From positions 62,001 to 126,000 of the forward strand of contig NC_035930.1 in assembly GCF_000348985.1 (NCBI RefSeq): 64,000 nt of DNA, read 5' to 3'. This DNA comes from Huiozyma naganishii CBS 8797. Taxonomy: Eukaryota > Ascomycota > Saccharomycetes > Saccharomycetales > Saccharomycetaceae. Below are positions 47,510-57,692 of this stretch, piece by piece. Under the pieces are notes generated by a model. It did no database searches. It was not told the origin of the DNA and saw only the letters and a program-made list of their open reading frames with translations. A program made the translations under genes and the position numbers. Position 1 is the stretch's first letter. Every line of letters begins with the position of its first letter.

Positions 47510-50500
47510 ATGGTGGTTGACATGACGAATGAGTCGTTGTACAGTCTGGCTGTCAAATGTTCACAAAGACAGCTTTCCTCGGGCGAGTTTTTGAACCTGT
47601 ATAAGGAGTTTTACAACGAAAAGCTAGCGTCTGAGGCCGGGTCCGTGGATGACGACAGCGAACCGCCATCTAACGCGGAGAGCAAAACCACAGCGACAAC
47701 CATATGCACACAGATGGCGCAGGAGTTTACCAAGATATTTAAGGAACAGCACAACTTAATACTGATTGATTATCTTATAGAAATTCTGTTTGTCAACTAC
47801 AACCCTGATTTGATTCACTTGTTTCTCCCGCTGTTGAAGACTGTCTCTACAGGTGACGGTAACAACGATAACTTACTGATTCATTTTTTGTCTAAACTGA
47901 GCGCATATTTCGTTCAATTGAGGGACAAGCTCGTGGGAGATCAACTGGTCAAGGACTTACCTGGTGTCATAATACCAAACCTGCTGGAAATTCAGTATGG
48001 CAACAATAATGAATTAAGTGTGGCGCTTGCAAAGTGCTTGCTGGTGCTTTTGAAGTATCCCTCAAATGTATTGACGATAGAATCCGTTAGTTGCAGGGAC
48101 AACGCGCATCATTTGTTATCCAAGCTTTCGGATATCAGCAGACTGGTTTACAAGAAGCTGCTACACACGCTGGATAATAAAGTCAACTTCAAAGATTCGA
48201 ATGGTTTAACCAAGGATGTATCAGGTCAGGAGCCCAGCTCAATATATTCTCCGAGTATTACCTCACCGCAGTTTATCTCCAGCCCTCTTTTCTCGATGAA
48301 GACACCGAGTTTGCCCAATAATAAGGATGGGACAGTATCCACCATGAAATATAAGGATATGAAGCTGTTCCGTTACTACAAGAACATATGGCTAAACAAC
48401 AAAATAATGAATTGGGAGATGATAGGCTCAGAGTTCTTGAGCAAGTATAACTCGATATCGTCAACACTGTTTCCGGAATCGGCTGATGGGAACCATGTCA
48501 CAGTTCCCAATGTAGATATGCTTCTTATCGATCTCATAGAAACATCCTTCACGTGTTTCGCCCAGTACGTGAGCAATAAGCAGTACCATCGCACTAACTC
48601 AAATTTGAATCTGTTGGAGAGACAATGGATCATATTCATATCAAAGCATCTACCTATACTTCTGCTGAACCATTCGTCGAAAAACCCACAAATCGTCACC
48701 ACCGCTTTGGAACAAATAGACCCCAAAGTAATCAAGGCTATTACCTCTTACTATTCAGAAAAGGATGATATGCGAGTTAGAAACGACGACTTATTCGATG
48801 ATTTTTCATCAACGAGCTTTGACGTCAGACACGACTTTATCAAGTCACTAGTTTCATTGGGATTGCAACCCCCTACATTGATCAACGAATTCTTACGGGA
48901 GGATCAAGCGGTCGACCCGAAATCACTACCGGTCACCGATGATCTTGTTATCACGACTTCCCAGGGGACACAAGAAACCGTAGGCGATATCCAGTCATTT
49001 ATTATTTCGTCACTAGACTCACTGGAACTAGAAAATATTTGCAGCGATGACGTGAACAGTGAAAGTGACATTCCTCATAGTAATGTGCGTTCAAGTATTA
49101 GCGGGGACTCATTCAACGGCATTCACCAAATACTGCAAAACAACGAGACAATTCCGCCTACGAAAATGAAAGAGATTTCAACTGTGATATTTGAACTCTT
49201 GAAAGATGCCATAGCGGTCGGTAATCACTCCAGAATTTCAAAGATATGCGCATTATTATGTTTCAATTTTAACCATTCTCTGATTGCCTTCTTTTCATTC
49301 CAGTCTCCACAAGGAATCATTGAAGACTTATTGCACTTTGTCGATAAGGTGTGGCCCAATTCTTCTCACAGCAGCAAAGACGACAACACCGCTCCCGATG
49401 AGTCAAATGACCTATTTCTGTCATTCAGTTGGGCGTTACTACTGTTAACTTCCATTAATAAGAATATAGGTATCTCCCTGGTTGATGTTGCATTAAAGTC
49501 GTCGTTAGATATTCCATTGGAGGATTCGTTCACTATCAAATTTATTGACCAGCTCACAGAAATCCCGGACGACTACTCTATCGAGCCACAGAACCGAACT
49601 CTCCCAGAGGTGCAAACACAATCTCACAAACTTGTCAGAAACTGGCTATCGGACCTCTTTATCAACGGTTCCTTATCAGACCAGCTGACCCAAAATACTG
49701 ACGCGAAACAGCTCGCAACATTACTGCCATTCATTCTTAAGCAGGTATTATATGCTCTAGAATGTAATGTTGTAACTGACATGAACAATGTAATTGGCGG
49801 CTTCGAATATTTCTTGCAACCGTTCATGATTGTTGGATTGATTAAGATTGTTTTCTGGCTTGAAAAATATTTGAGTTACTTGAACAATGAGCCTGAACTG
49901 GTAGAATTGACTCAAAAGGTGTTAGTAATTATGAACTCCTTGCTAAATCCGACCACACTTAACGAGGATTCCAGAACCTTCCATTGTGCGGCCTTGAGGT
50001 TAAATGCTATTCCATTATTAAAGATGTTGAGGAAATTTTGCGTTCCCCAAACACAGACCGAGTACGGTGTTTACTCCTCAGACACCCAAGAACCTCCAAT
50101 GGTGGAGTCCCTGATAAAGAAACTGATTTCCGTCATTAATTTTGCCCCTGTATACAATATGGATCCTAGAATTGTCTCCACAGACAACATCTATCTGCAG
50201 CAAAAGCCCATTGGTTACGGTAAGCTACAGATATTGAACGAAAACCCGATAGATAAAATTATGACGAACCAGATCAATTCTTTCTGGAATTTGCATAGCA
50301 GCACGTATTACAACATCGACTTTCTAAATGAGATCATAAAGTTGATCACCCCTAAGAAGTTCTTTTTCGATGTTTTGAACACACTAACCTATAAGATAAG
50401 TGTATACGGGGTACCAGCAGCGAGGAACAAGATGTCTACTGTGGACTCAGACCATGTAATCGATTACCTGTTCTACTTTTTGGTTTTACACGACTGTGAA

Positions 50501-50932
50501 TCTCAAGTGGACGCTGGCTATATGGTGCAGTTATTGAGCGGAAATCTAGAAATCGACAACAGTGCCATTAAACCGAAGAAAGATTTAGTAAAGGCTAAAG
50601 AGCAGCCAGCTGATGATCTCGTTGGTGTCCCGAAGTCAGAAATAGCGCAAGATGACGATTTTGTAATGCTGTTTGGCGAAAATGACACTAGCTCGCACAA
50701 CATGAACGATGATATGCAGGATGTACACTTCGAGAGCAGTGAAGACGACGAGGTGAAAAAACTGCAGAAGTTTTACGCATTGAAAAAAGATTCATTTGGC
50801 GTGATCCTGTACCAACTCAAACTGGTTCATGATGCAGCTGTCAAAGACGGAGACCTGTCAAAGACTGAATACGAGAAATTCAACAAGCATTACGAGAAGT
50901 ACTTATCAATGTTGAAAACATTCATTTTTTAA
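47510..50932 (+). CDS. NUT1: Nut1/Med5, tail-module subunit of Mediator
   Basis: 1140 residues (S. cerevisiae 1132). Med5 is a helical-repeat subunit of the Mediator tail, contacting Sin4/Med16 and affecting both activation and repression by RNA polymerase II. The protein is AT-rich coded, almost entirely alpha-helical in appearance and lacks enzymatic motifs. Recognition rests on the N-terminal SLAVKCSQRQLSSGEFLNLYKEFY, conserved segments such as NNKIMNWEMIGSEFL and DPRIVSTDNIYLQQKPIGYGKLQILNENPIDKIM, and position between PEX14 and INO80 (YGL151W). An acidic stretch (about 1040-1085) precedes the C-terminal helix. ATG at 47510 chosen; a second in-frame ATG follows four codons later. Convergent with INO80 (112 bp). 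Confidence 0.9.
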   Translation: MVVDMTNESLYSLAVKCSQRQLSSGEFLNLYKEFYNEKLASEAGSVDDDSEPPSNAESKTTATTICTQMAQEFTKIFKEQHNLILIDYLIEILFVNYNPDLIHLFLPLLKTVSTGDGNNDNLLIHFLSKLSAYFVQLRDKLVGDQLVKDLPGVIIPNLLEIQYGNNNELSVALAKCLLVLLKYPSNVLTIESVSCRDNAHHLLSKLSDISRLVYKKLLHTLDNKVNFKDSNGLTKDVSGQEPSSIYSPSITSPQFISSPLFSMKTPSLPNNKDGTVSTMKYKDMKLFRYYKNIWLNNKIMNWEMIGSEFLSKYNSISSTLFPESADGNHVTVPNVDMLLIDLIETSFTCFAQYVSNKQYHRTNSNLNLLERQWIIFISKHLPILLLNHSSKNPQIVTTALEQIDPKVIKAITSYYSEKDDMRVRNDDLFDDFSSTSFDVRHDFIKSLVSLGLQPPTLINEFLREDQAVDPKSLPVTDDLVITTSQGTQETVGDIQSFIISSLDSLELENICSDDVNSESDIPHSNVRSSISGDSFNGIHQILQNNETIPPTKMKEISTVIFELLKDAIAVGNHSRISKICALLCFNFNHSLIAFFSFQSPQGIIEDLLHFVDKVWPNSSHSSKDDNTAPDESNDLFLSFSWALLLLTSINKNIGISLVDVALKSSLDIPLEDSFTIKFIDQLTEIPDDYSIEPQNRTLPEVQTQSHKLVRNWLSDLFINGSLSDQLTQNTDAKQLATLLPFILKQVLYALECNVVTDMNNVIGGFEYFLQPFMIVGLIKIVFWLEKYLSYLNNEPELVELTQKVLVIMNSLLNPTTLNEDSRTFHCAALRLNAIPLLKMLRKFCVPQTQTEYGVYSSDTQEPPMVESLIKKLISVINFAPVYNMDPRIVSTDNIYLQQKPIGYGKLQILNENPIDKIMTNQINSFWNLHSSTYYNIDFLNEIIKLITPKKFFFDVLNTLTYKISVYGVPAARNKMSTVDSDHVIDYLFYFLVLHDCESQVDAGYMVQLLSGNLEIDNSAIKPKKDLVKAKEQPADDLVGVPKSEIAQDDDFVMLFGENDTSSHNMNDDMQDVHFESSEDDEVKKLQKFYALKKDSFGVILYQLKLVHDAAVKDGDLSKTEYEKFNKHYEKYLSMLKTFIF

Positions 50933-51044
50933 GGTTATTATAGACCATTTCGATATATAATGACGTTCATTCATGGCTACATGCGATACAGCGTTTGTGT
51001 TCAAATGCCTAATACACTGAGTAACGATCACGACGAAGTCGCAT

Positions 51045-54000
51045 TCAGGTTGCTGTCTCGCCTATTTTTGCGGTTGCCTCAATAGTCTTCACGTGGTGAT
51101 CCTGAGCCTTCCCCTCCATAACCACCTGTTGTACTTGTTCCTTTTGCTTGGCCCTATCCCTCATTCTCTCCTCGATAGTTCCTCTCACCAACAATCTATA
51201 AACGGTGACTTGTCTTGTCTGCCCGAGTCTATGAGCTCTATCCATGGCCTGCGAATCAATAGTAGGGTTCCAGTCCGAGTCGTAGAAGACCACGGTATCT
51301 GCCGCGGTTAGGTTAATACCCAGCCCACCTGCCCTCGTACTCAGCAGGAACACAAATATCTCCTGCTTGGTCTGCCAGTCGTGGACCAAATCACGACGGT
51401 CCTCCAGTTTTGACGAACCGTCCAGTCTGATGTGTTTGTACTGTCTGTAGGTCAAGTACTCTTCCATCAAATCCATCATTTTTGTCATTTGAAAGTAGAT
51501 CAAAACCCTATGGCCCTGCGCCTTCAATATCGGCAGCATCTCGTCGAGTTTCTTCAGTTTGGCAGAGTCGGTTATGAAACGGTCCATCGAGGGCATGGAG
51601 ATAGTAGACGAGAAAGTTTTGTTCAGTGGTGCTGGGAACATCTCAGACTTGGGGAAAACATCAAGAGGGATATGCTTTTTCACATGCATGTTATACTGGA
51701 TGATCGGCGGGATCTCGGAAAATGCTTGAGAAACCTTTGGATCAAACAGTTCTCTCATCTTTCTATCAGTAGCGTTACTAGAGCCTTGTACATCCAAGTG
51801 AATGGGTGTAGCTGCTGCTGCGTCGTGATAGCTTCTATGGATGGTGTTGAGATAGTCCGCGTGGTAGGCGTGCTGTCTAATGTCCAACAGAGATGACAGT
51901 ACGTTGTCTGTGGTTTGCTTCGACAAGTTGTACAGTTGAGACGGCTTGTCCAAAATCAACAGGCTCTTATCAAAGTTAGTCTGTTTAAGAGACTCCTCAG
52001 GTTCCGTATCGATGATACGATCTATTATGGATGCGTGGTGTAGTTTGGATATATCTCCTGTTGCCAAGCCAGTCAAGCGTGCTAGTTCACCGGCCAGCTC
52101 CCTGTTATTACTTGGGTGGTAAATGTCAAATGTGTGTCCAATAATCTTGCTCAGCAGTTCGTTGTTGCTTCTGTAATTTGGTGCGACAATTTCATCATAG
52201 ACCAATCTTGGTAGGTGGAAAGTGATCGGGTTTCGAGCCGAGTAGACCACATCGCTGAGAGTCACGTAATTAGGGACGGTAACGTTGCTGCCCCCGTTTA
52301 CTGCACCCAGATTGTTCACGCTGGTACTACTGCTGTTGTTCATTGTGTTGACGCCGCCAATGTTGGTAAAAGTCGATGCGCCTCTTGCCAAGGAATTTGT
52401 TTTACCGAATGTGACGAACGAGAACGGCGATTCCACGTCTGCTCTTTCAAACAAGTCAGGGTGGTTACACACTTTTCTGAACTGCATGACGGCGTTCATG
52501 ATGCTTTGATCCCCCGCGGTTTCGTCGCCACCTGCTGCGTTTTCGATGGCGTCGTAGTTGGAGGACACTTGAGACTTAAGTACTTTGTACAGTTTTGTCT
52601 GTCTCTGCGTTAGGTCACACAGGACATCAATCTCGATCTTGTCCCCCAGTTCCGATTGCACGTTTTTCTTTATTCTTCTAAGCATGAACGGTTTCAGTAT
52701 CATGTGGAGCCGTCTCAGTTGCTGCTGGTTGAGCTTACTGTTCCCCTCTGCGTGCGATTCAATGTCCTTTGAGAACCATTCACTGAACTCGTCGTGCGAG
52801 TCGAAGAGTGAGGGCATGATGAAATGGAGCAGTGCCCACAATTCCTGCATGTTGTTCTGGATGGGTGTACCTGTCAAGAGTAATCTGTTACGGCAGTGGA
52901 AGCTGAGTAAGTTTTTCCACCTGGACGACTGGGAGGACTTGATCGCTTGTGCCTCGTCGAGGATCATATACTGCCATCTCATCTTCTGGAGGTAGCTTAC
53001 GTCCGAGACGACCATTTGGTACGAAGTGACCATGACGTGAAAGGGAGCGTCCCTGCCATACCTGAGGTTCCTTCTGTCCCAAAATTTCCTGAGGACTTTC
53101 CTGTCGTTGGCGTTCCCCCAGTAGGGCAAAATTTTGAAATCCGGGACGAACTTGCTAATTTCATTGATCCAGTTATGCAGAGTCGACGCTGGAGTGACGA
53201 CAAGGAATGGCCCCCATATGTTGTGATGTTCTGCCAAATGAGCCAGAACTGAGATCGACTGTACTGTTTTGCCCAGACCCATCTCGTCTGCGAGGATACC
53301 GTTGATACCTTGGTCGTAGAGGTTTGCCAGCCAGTTGAGTCCCTTGAGTTGGTACTCCTTCAAAGTGCACGCAAGCAGTTTCGGTTGGTCGAGGCTGATG
53401 TCCCCGAGGGACGTTGGGTTCTGGAAGTTTAGTTCCTCCTCCTCCTCCTCACCGCCGTCCTCTGTAGCCACCTTGTGCTCGTCGAAGGCTCTTGCCTGCG
53501 CTCTTGTCTTTGCCAGCACGTTTGATGCGTTCTCCGCTGCACGCAGTTTGAGTTGCTCATCGTCTTCGTTGTCGAAATCTATCTCGTGGAGTTGGTTCCT
53601 CCTGTCTGCCGCTGTCGTTTCCAAGTCGATATCGTCGTCGTTGCTGTGCGCGTGAGCGTCCCCGCCCTCCATTTCGTTCGTTTTGATCTTTCTCCCGATG
53701 AAATGCGAGTACAGTTCTGTTTGTGTGAGCAAGAAGTTCAATTTCTTCGTCTGTCTCTTGGACTCCTTGTGTTCCTCGTCGCGTTTCGCCTGTTCCAATG
53801 CGATCTTCTCTGCCCTCTTTTTGTTCTCGCGTTCCTCACGCTCCGTCTTCTTCCAGTAGTTGGCCATCTCTCTGATCCCACGCCTCGCTCTCGTTTGGAA
53901 ATCCTTGACCTGTTTAAAGTTCCTGGACTGCCACTTCCTTGCCTCCCTTGCACACAACGAAGAAGTTTTCTTGAAATTCGTGGACCTGACCGAGTGGATC

Positions 54001-55169
54001 TGTTGCAACATCCGGAGCATCCTGTTGGAGTCCCTCCTTGCCATATCCTTCCAGATGGTAATGTACAAATTGTCGTAGTGTCTCTGTACTGCACGTGCAT
54101 CCTTTGCGGACATCTTGAGTCCGTATGTGGGCAAGTCGTGCGTGGGTCTTCTCTCTGGGCCTGGCGTTGCAGCCGTCTCTGAAACAAGTTCCGCATTTGC
54201 AATAGTACCAGTGGTGTCCTGTTCACCTCTGCGTTTTGCAGGAGATGCGTTTGTCGAGGATGGTTGCGAGTCACCTGTAGGAACGGTTAATTTCGCCTCC
54301 TCCTCCTTCAATTTCAATCTTTTCTCCTCGTTGACTATCCTTTGTAGTCTCTTGGAATGGTACTGTTTCAAAGTGATCTTAACGGTGAGTGCCTCCGTCC
54401 CTGGTGTATAATCTGTGACTACGAGGTTTGTAAACCTCCTTTTCTTCGCCTTGGCGACTTTATTCTTGTGGCACAGACGCGCCAACTCCCTTACGATAAG
54501 AGGTTTCTCACTGTCTAGTGTTACTGGCTGCTTAGGTTTCTTTTCACCAGCGGGTTCAGGGCCCTCCACGACGACGTTCTTGATTGCAGGTCTTTTCTTC
54601 TTCTTCTGGTACCCTATTGTGAAATCGCCGTCCTTCTCCGAGTCGTCCGATTCGACGAATTCTTGTTCGTCTGTGTCGGAAGACTCGGGAGAGTGTTCCG
54701 GAGACTGTTCCCGCAAGGGAACAGTCTCACTCACTGGGGCACTCACACTGACCCCACCCGCACGCCTTCTCCGTCTCTTCCTGCCTCCTGCACCGCCCTG
54801 TGCCAGCTCCTGTGCAATAAGCCTCGGTGCCACATGCACCAACTTGTCCCGTCTCCTCTTGTACAGCCAGTACCGCTCCCATTTATCCCTCACGTCCCTC
54901 ATCCCAGTGTACAACTGAGCAACACCGCCGTCACCGATCCCTCTCGATTGCAAGTTCCACTCGCTGACCAACTCGAACTCTTGGAAAGTCGCGTACTGCC
55001 AGTCCTGTCGAGCCAACTCTCTAGCGTCCCTCCCCAACGCCCGCGCCATCGACTCTTGCAACTCGGAGAGGTACTCCCCTCGCGTCTGCACGGGCACTGG
55101 AGCGGTCACCGTCCCTGGAGCGGCCGACCTGCCCTCGTCGTCGTCGTTGAGTAAAGCGGACAGCGACAT
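51045..55169 (-). CDS. INO80: Ino80, catalytic ATPase of the INO80 chromatin remodeller
   Basis: Predicted 1374 residues (S. cerevisiae 1489; the difference lies in the variable acidic N-terminal region). Ino80 slides and spaces nucleosomes and acts at promoters, forks and breaks. The order seen is: short MSLSALLNDDDEG start (the ATG at 55169 matches MSLAVLLN), acidic/basic region, HSA domain at about 345-455 (binds Arp4, Arp8, actin; HYDNLYITIWKDMARRDS), then RecA lobe 1 with Walker A ADEMGLGKT (K634) and DEAQ at 738-741. A long insertion binding Rvb1/Rvb2 follows, then lobe 2 with RLDGSSKLEDR and QAMDRAHRLGQ. The frame is open upstream but without an ATG. Divergent from ARO2. Confidence 0.96.
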   Translation of the reverse strand: MSLSALLNDDDEGRSAAPGTVTAPVPVQTRGEYLSELQESMARALGRDARELARQDWQYATFQEFELVSEWNLQSRGIGDGGVAQLYTGMRDVRDKWERYWLYKRRRDKLVHVAPRLIAQELAQGGAGGRKRRRRRAGGVSVSAPVSETVPLREQSPEHSPESSDTDEQEFVESDDSEKDGDFTIGYQKKKKRPAIKNVVVEGPEPAGEKKPKQPVTLDSEKPLIVRELARLCHKNKVAKAKKRRFTNLVVTDYTPGTEALTVKITLKQYHSKRLQRIVNEEKRLKLKEEEAKLTVPTGDSQPSSTNASPAKRRGEQDTTGTIANAELVSETAATPGPERRPTHDLPTYGLKMSAKDARAVQRHYDNLYITIWKDMARRDSNRMLRMLQQIHSVRSTNFKKTSSLCAREARKWQSRNFKQVKDFQTRARRGIREMANYWKKTEREERENKKRAEKIALEQAKRDEEHKESKRQTKKLNFLLTQTELYSHFIGRKIKTNEMEGGDAHAHSNDDDIDLETTAADRRNQLHEIDFDNEDDEQLKLRAAENASNVLAKTRAQARAFDEHKVATEDGGEEEEEELNFQNPTSLGDISLDQPKLLACTLKEYQLKGLNWLANLYDQGINGILADEMGLGKTVQSISVLAHLAEHHNIWGPFLVVTPASTLHNWINEISKFVPDFKILPYWGNANDRKVLRKFWDRRNLRYGRDAPFHVMVTSYQMVVSDVSYLQKMRWQYMILDEAQAIKSSQSSRWKNLLSFHCRNRLLLTGTPIQNNMQELWALLHFIMPSLFDSHDEFSEWFSKDIESHAEGNSKLNQQQLRRLHMILKPFMLRRIKKNVQSELGDKIEIDVLCDLTQRQTKLYKVLKSQVSSNYDAIENAAGGDETAGDQSIMNAVMQFRKVCNHPDLFERADVESPFSFVTFGKTNSLARGASTFTNIGGVNTMNNSSSTSVNNLGAVNGGSNVTVPNYVTLSDVVYSARNPITFHLPRLVYDEIVAPNYRSNNELLSKIIGHTFDIYHPSNNRELAGELARLTGLATGDISKLHHASIIDRIIDTEPEESLKQTNFDKSLLILDKPSQLYNLSKQTTDNVLSSLLDIRQHAYHADYLNTIHRSYHDAAAATPIHLDVQGSSNATDRKMRELFDPKVSQAFSEIPPIIQYNMHVKKHIPLDVFPKSEMFPAPLNKTFSSTISMPSMDRFITDSAKLKKLDEMLPILKAQGHRVLIYFQMTKMMDLMEEYLTYRQYKHIRLDGSSKLEDRRDLVHDWQTKQEIFVFLLSTRAGGLGINLTAADTVVFYDSDWNPTIDSQAMDRAHRLGQTRQVTVYRLLVRGTIEERMRDRAKQKEQVQQVVMEGKAQDHHVKTIEATAKIGETAT

Positions 55170-55831
55170 CCCGTTGGTGTCCTTTGATTGCAGTGTGGCC
55201 AGCTGCAAATGCAAAGTCGTTCGTGATCTGTTCCTCTTCTTCTTCCCCGTTTGCAGAGACGAAGAGACGAAGAGTTCTTGTTGTCGTCGTCTTCAACAGA
55301 AAATTTTCGTTCGTTGCGTCGTCGCAACGTTGCGAGGCGTTGTTGCTGTTGTGAGGCGTGCTGTGGGGGTTAGGGTTGTTGTTGTGGGACGGTGTTTGGT
55401 GTTTGGTGTTGTTCGGCGATCCGTGAGGGCGTCTGGGGTGTTGTTATGGGGTGGGGATGCGGGCGTCGGGGGGTGTTGCCAGCGAGCGTGTCTGCGCGTT
55501 GGTGTGCTGGTGCGGGTGCGTTGCTGTGGGCGCGGGTGTGTTTTAATGTCAAAGTGCTACTGGCACATGCGGTGTAGTATTATTAGCATTTCTTACAGTA
55601 TTACTAGTGATTGTAACTACTACTAGTAGTGTAGTAGCAGTAGTAGTAGCAGTAGTTGGTACTAGTACCGGTAGGAGCTCCATCTTGACCGCCCCACGTG
55701 ACCGCCGCTTCGAAAGAGTCATAAAATTTTACCGCATCGAAGACGCATCAGTTCCATGAGTCTACAATTCAAGCGCTACACGATCTCTCTCCAGTGGTCC
55801 ACAGCACCTCCCAGCAACCCACAACATTGCC
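55170..55831. promoter_or_regulatory. Divergent INO80/ARO2 promoter: Tbf1-like, Cbf1-like and Gcn4-like sites
   Basis: 662 bp. About 55330-55545 the plus strand is G/T-rich (strong strand asymmetry) and contains GTTAGGGTTG (55369-55378), a TTAGGG Tbf1-type site. At 55618-55665 there are TAG/CTA trinucleotide repeats. Near ARO2: CACGTGAC (55695-55702, Cbf1-type, reverse complement GTCACGTG) and GAGTCA (55716-55721, reverse complement TGACTC, a Gcn4-type core), 135 and 111 bp before the ATG. Known: aromatic amino-acid genes respond to Gcn4. The open frames across the G/T tract are not credible proteins. Confidence 0.5.
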
Positions 55832-56968
55832 ATGTCCACGTTCGGTACACTCTTCAAAGTGACCACTTTTGGCGAGTCGCACTGCCAGTCAGTCGGGTGC
55901 ATTGTCGAAGGTGTCCCCCCCGGGATGCCCCTCCGCGTCGCTGAGGACTTGCAGCCTCAATTGTCCAGGAGACGCCCCGGCCAGTCGAAGTTGTCGACGC
56001 CACGGAACGAGCGCGACGCAGTGATCGTGCAGTCTGGGGTAGAGTTCGACACTACATTGGGCACACCGCTTGCCATGCTCGTCAAGAACGAGGACCACAG
56101 GCCCAACGACTACAAGGGAACAGATCAGTACCCGAGACCGTCGCATGCTGACTTCACTTACGCGGAGAAGTACGGGCTACAGGCGTCCTCAGGTGGTGGG
56201 AGGGCCTCGGCAAGAGAAACCATCGGGAGAGTCGCCGCGGGGGCCGTCGCTGAGAAGTTCTTGAAGTTGGCTTCGGGGGTCGAGATCGTCGCCTTTGTGT
56301 CACAGATTGGTAGTGTCGCCATGCAGCGTGACCCCTTTGACAAGAACTTCCAACACTTGTTGAACACTATTACCAGGGAGAAAGTCGACTCTGTTGGGTT
56401 TATTAGGTGTCCAGACACCTCGGTCGCTGGTGACATGGTCAAAGAGATTGAGAAGTATCGTGGGCAGCAGGACTCCATCGGTGGGGTCGTCACCTGTGTC
56501 GTGCGTAACTGCCCAATTGGACTTGGCGAACCCTGTTTTGACAAACTCGAGGCTCTGTTGGCACACGCAATGCTCTCAATCCCAGCCTCGAAAGGGTTCG
56601 AGTTCGGGTCCGGGTTCGCAGGTGTCTCCGTGCCAGGGTCCCAACACAACGACCCCTTTTACTTCGATGAGGAGGCAGGGAGACTGCGCACAAGGACTAA
56701 CAATTCCGGTGGGATCCAAGGTGGGATCTCCAACGGTGAAAACATCTACTTTAACGTCGCCTTCAAGTCAGTAGCTACGATCTCTCAGGAACAGCACACG
56801 GCCACCTACGAGGGGAAAGACGGTGTGCTCGCCTCAAAGGGTAGACACGACCCGGCGGTCACACCACGTGCGATCCCTATCGTTGAGTCCATGGCTGCAC
56901 TCGTTCTCGCGGACCAATTGCTCATCCAGCGGTCCAGAGACTACTCGAGAGGTGTGGTTGCCAAGTAG
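55832..56968 (+). CDS. ARO2: Chorismate synthase
   Basis: 378 residues (S. cerevisiae 376). It converts 5-enolpyruvylshikimate-3-phosphate to chorismate, the last step of the shared aromatic pathway; the fungal enzyme is bifunctional, with its own flavin reductase activity. The conserved signatures are [19 protein letters not shown] near the N terminus, [19 protein letters not shown] (family signature, about 128-146) and the C-terminal [34 protein letters not shown] is the expected start. GC-rich coding. Convergent with RPL9 (148 bp). An upstream ATG at 55756 opens a short overlapping frame in a different register and is not the start. Confidence 0.97.
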   Translation: MSTFGTLFKVTTFGESHCQSVGCIVEGVPPGMPLRVAEDLQPQLSRRRPGQSKLSTPRNERDAVIVQSGVEFDTTLGTPLAMLVKNEDHRPNDYKGTDQYPRPSHADFTYAEKYGLQASSGGGRASARETIGRVAAGAVAEKFLKLASGVEIVAFVSQIGSVAMQRDPFDKNFQHLLNTITREKVDSVGFIRCPDTSVAGDMVKEIEKYRGQQDSIGGVVTCVVRNCPIGLGEPCFDKLEALLAHAMLSIPASKGFEFGSGFAGVSVPGSQHNDPFYFDEEAGRLRTRTNNSGGIQGGISNGENIYFNVAFKSVATISQEQHTATYEGKDGVLASKGRHDPAVTPRAIPIVESMAALVLADQLLIQRSRDYSRGVVAK

Positions 56969-57116
56969 TCGACAAGTAGTCTGCAAATAGCCCTTTATAT
57001 AAAGTCGCAACTTATCGATGCGTATCGATATAAGCACACTAGTATGACACGATATGTTATTACACACAAATATGTTTGCTATACAAAGAGAACTAGACCC
57101 TGTAGAAGAACCCCGT

Positions 57117-57692
57117 TTATGCCTCTTCGTCGATCACACCCTTGGAGGAGACGTAGATACCGTCCAAGAACTTTCTGATATCCTTGTTTCTGACACGGCA
57201 GATCTGTTGTAAGTCAGCGGCGTTCTGGGAGACGTTCTCGACAGAGTTACCAGAAAGAACGATCTCGTCCTTCTGCGCGGTGGAGAACTCGATGGAGACA
57301 CCCTCTCTGACTGGGACGGCTCTGACCTTCTTGTCACCCAAGAAGTTTCTGATCTCAATGAAGGAGGCACCGTCCTTCTCAATGACGTTGACATTGATGG
57401 GGAAATGGGCGTACACGTATCTCATCTTGTACTTGAAACCCTTGGTGACACCAATGATCATGTTGTCGACAAGAGACTTGACGGTTCTCAAAGCGGCAAC
57501 GTGCTTTCTGTCACCGTTGTGAACGGTAACCTTGATCAATCTGTCGGTGACCTTGTTGAAGGTAACGTCAATGTGCTTCAAGTTCTTGGTCAAAGTACCT
57601 CTTGGACCAGTGACCTTCACGACTCTCGACTTGATGGCCACGGTGACATTCTCTGGGATGTTCACAGACTGCTCGGTTTGGATGTACTTCAT
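57117..57692 (-). CDS. RPL9A: Large-subunit ribosomal protein uL6 (L9)
   Basis: 191 residues, identical in length to S. cerevisiae Rpl9A/B. uL6 protein of the 60S subunit near the sarcin-ricin region. Sequence MKYIQTEQSVNIPENVTVAIKS, the GPRG loop (VTGPRGTL) and the ending DGIYVSSKGVIDEEA are typical. Strong codon bias as expected for ribosomal proteins. No intron is needed. Its promoter has a Rap1-type site and an Fhl1-type motif. In S. cerevisiae RPL9A is YGL147C and RPL9B is YNL067W; synteny with ARO2 and RRT6 fits RPL9A. Confidence 0.97.
   Translation of the reverse strand: MKYIQTEQSVNIPENVTVAIKSRVVKVTGPRGTLTKNLKHIDVTFNKVTDRLIKVTVHNGDRKHVAALRTVKSLVDNMIIGVTKGFKYKMRYVYAHFPINVNVIEKDGASFIEIRNFLGDKKVRAVPVREGVSIEFSTAQKDEIVLSGNSVENVSQNAADLQQICRVRNKDIRKFLDGIYVSSKGVIDEEA

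Noticed and set aside
53335..54918. Long plus-strand frames (98-209 codons) opposite INO80
   Set aside because: Antisense shadows of the conserved remodeller coding sequence.
55147..55626. 159-codon plus-strand frame across the INO80 start and the G/T-rich tract
   Set aside because: Val/Arg/Gly/Cys-rich product dictated by G/T repeats, antisense to the INO80 N terminus.
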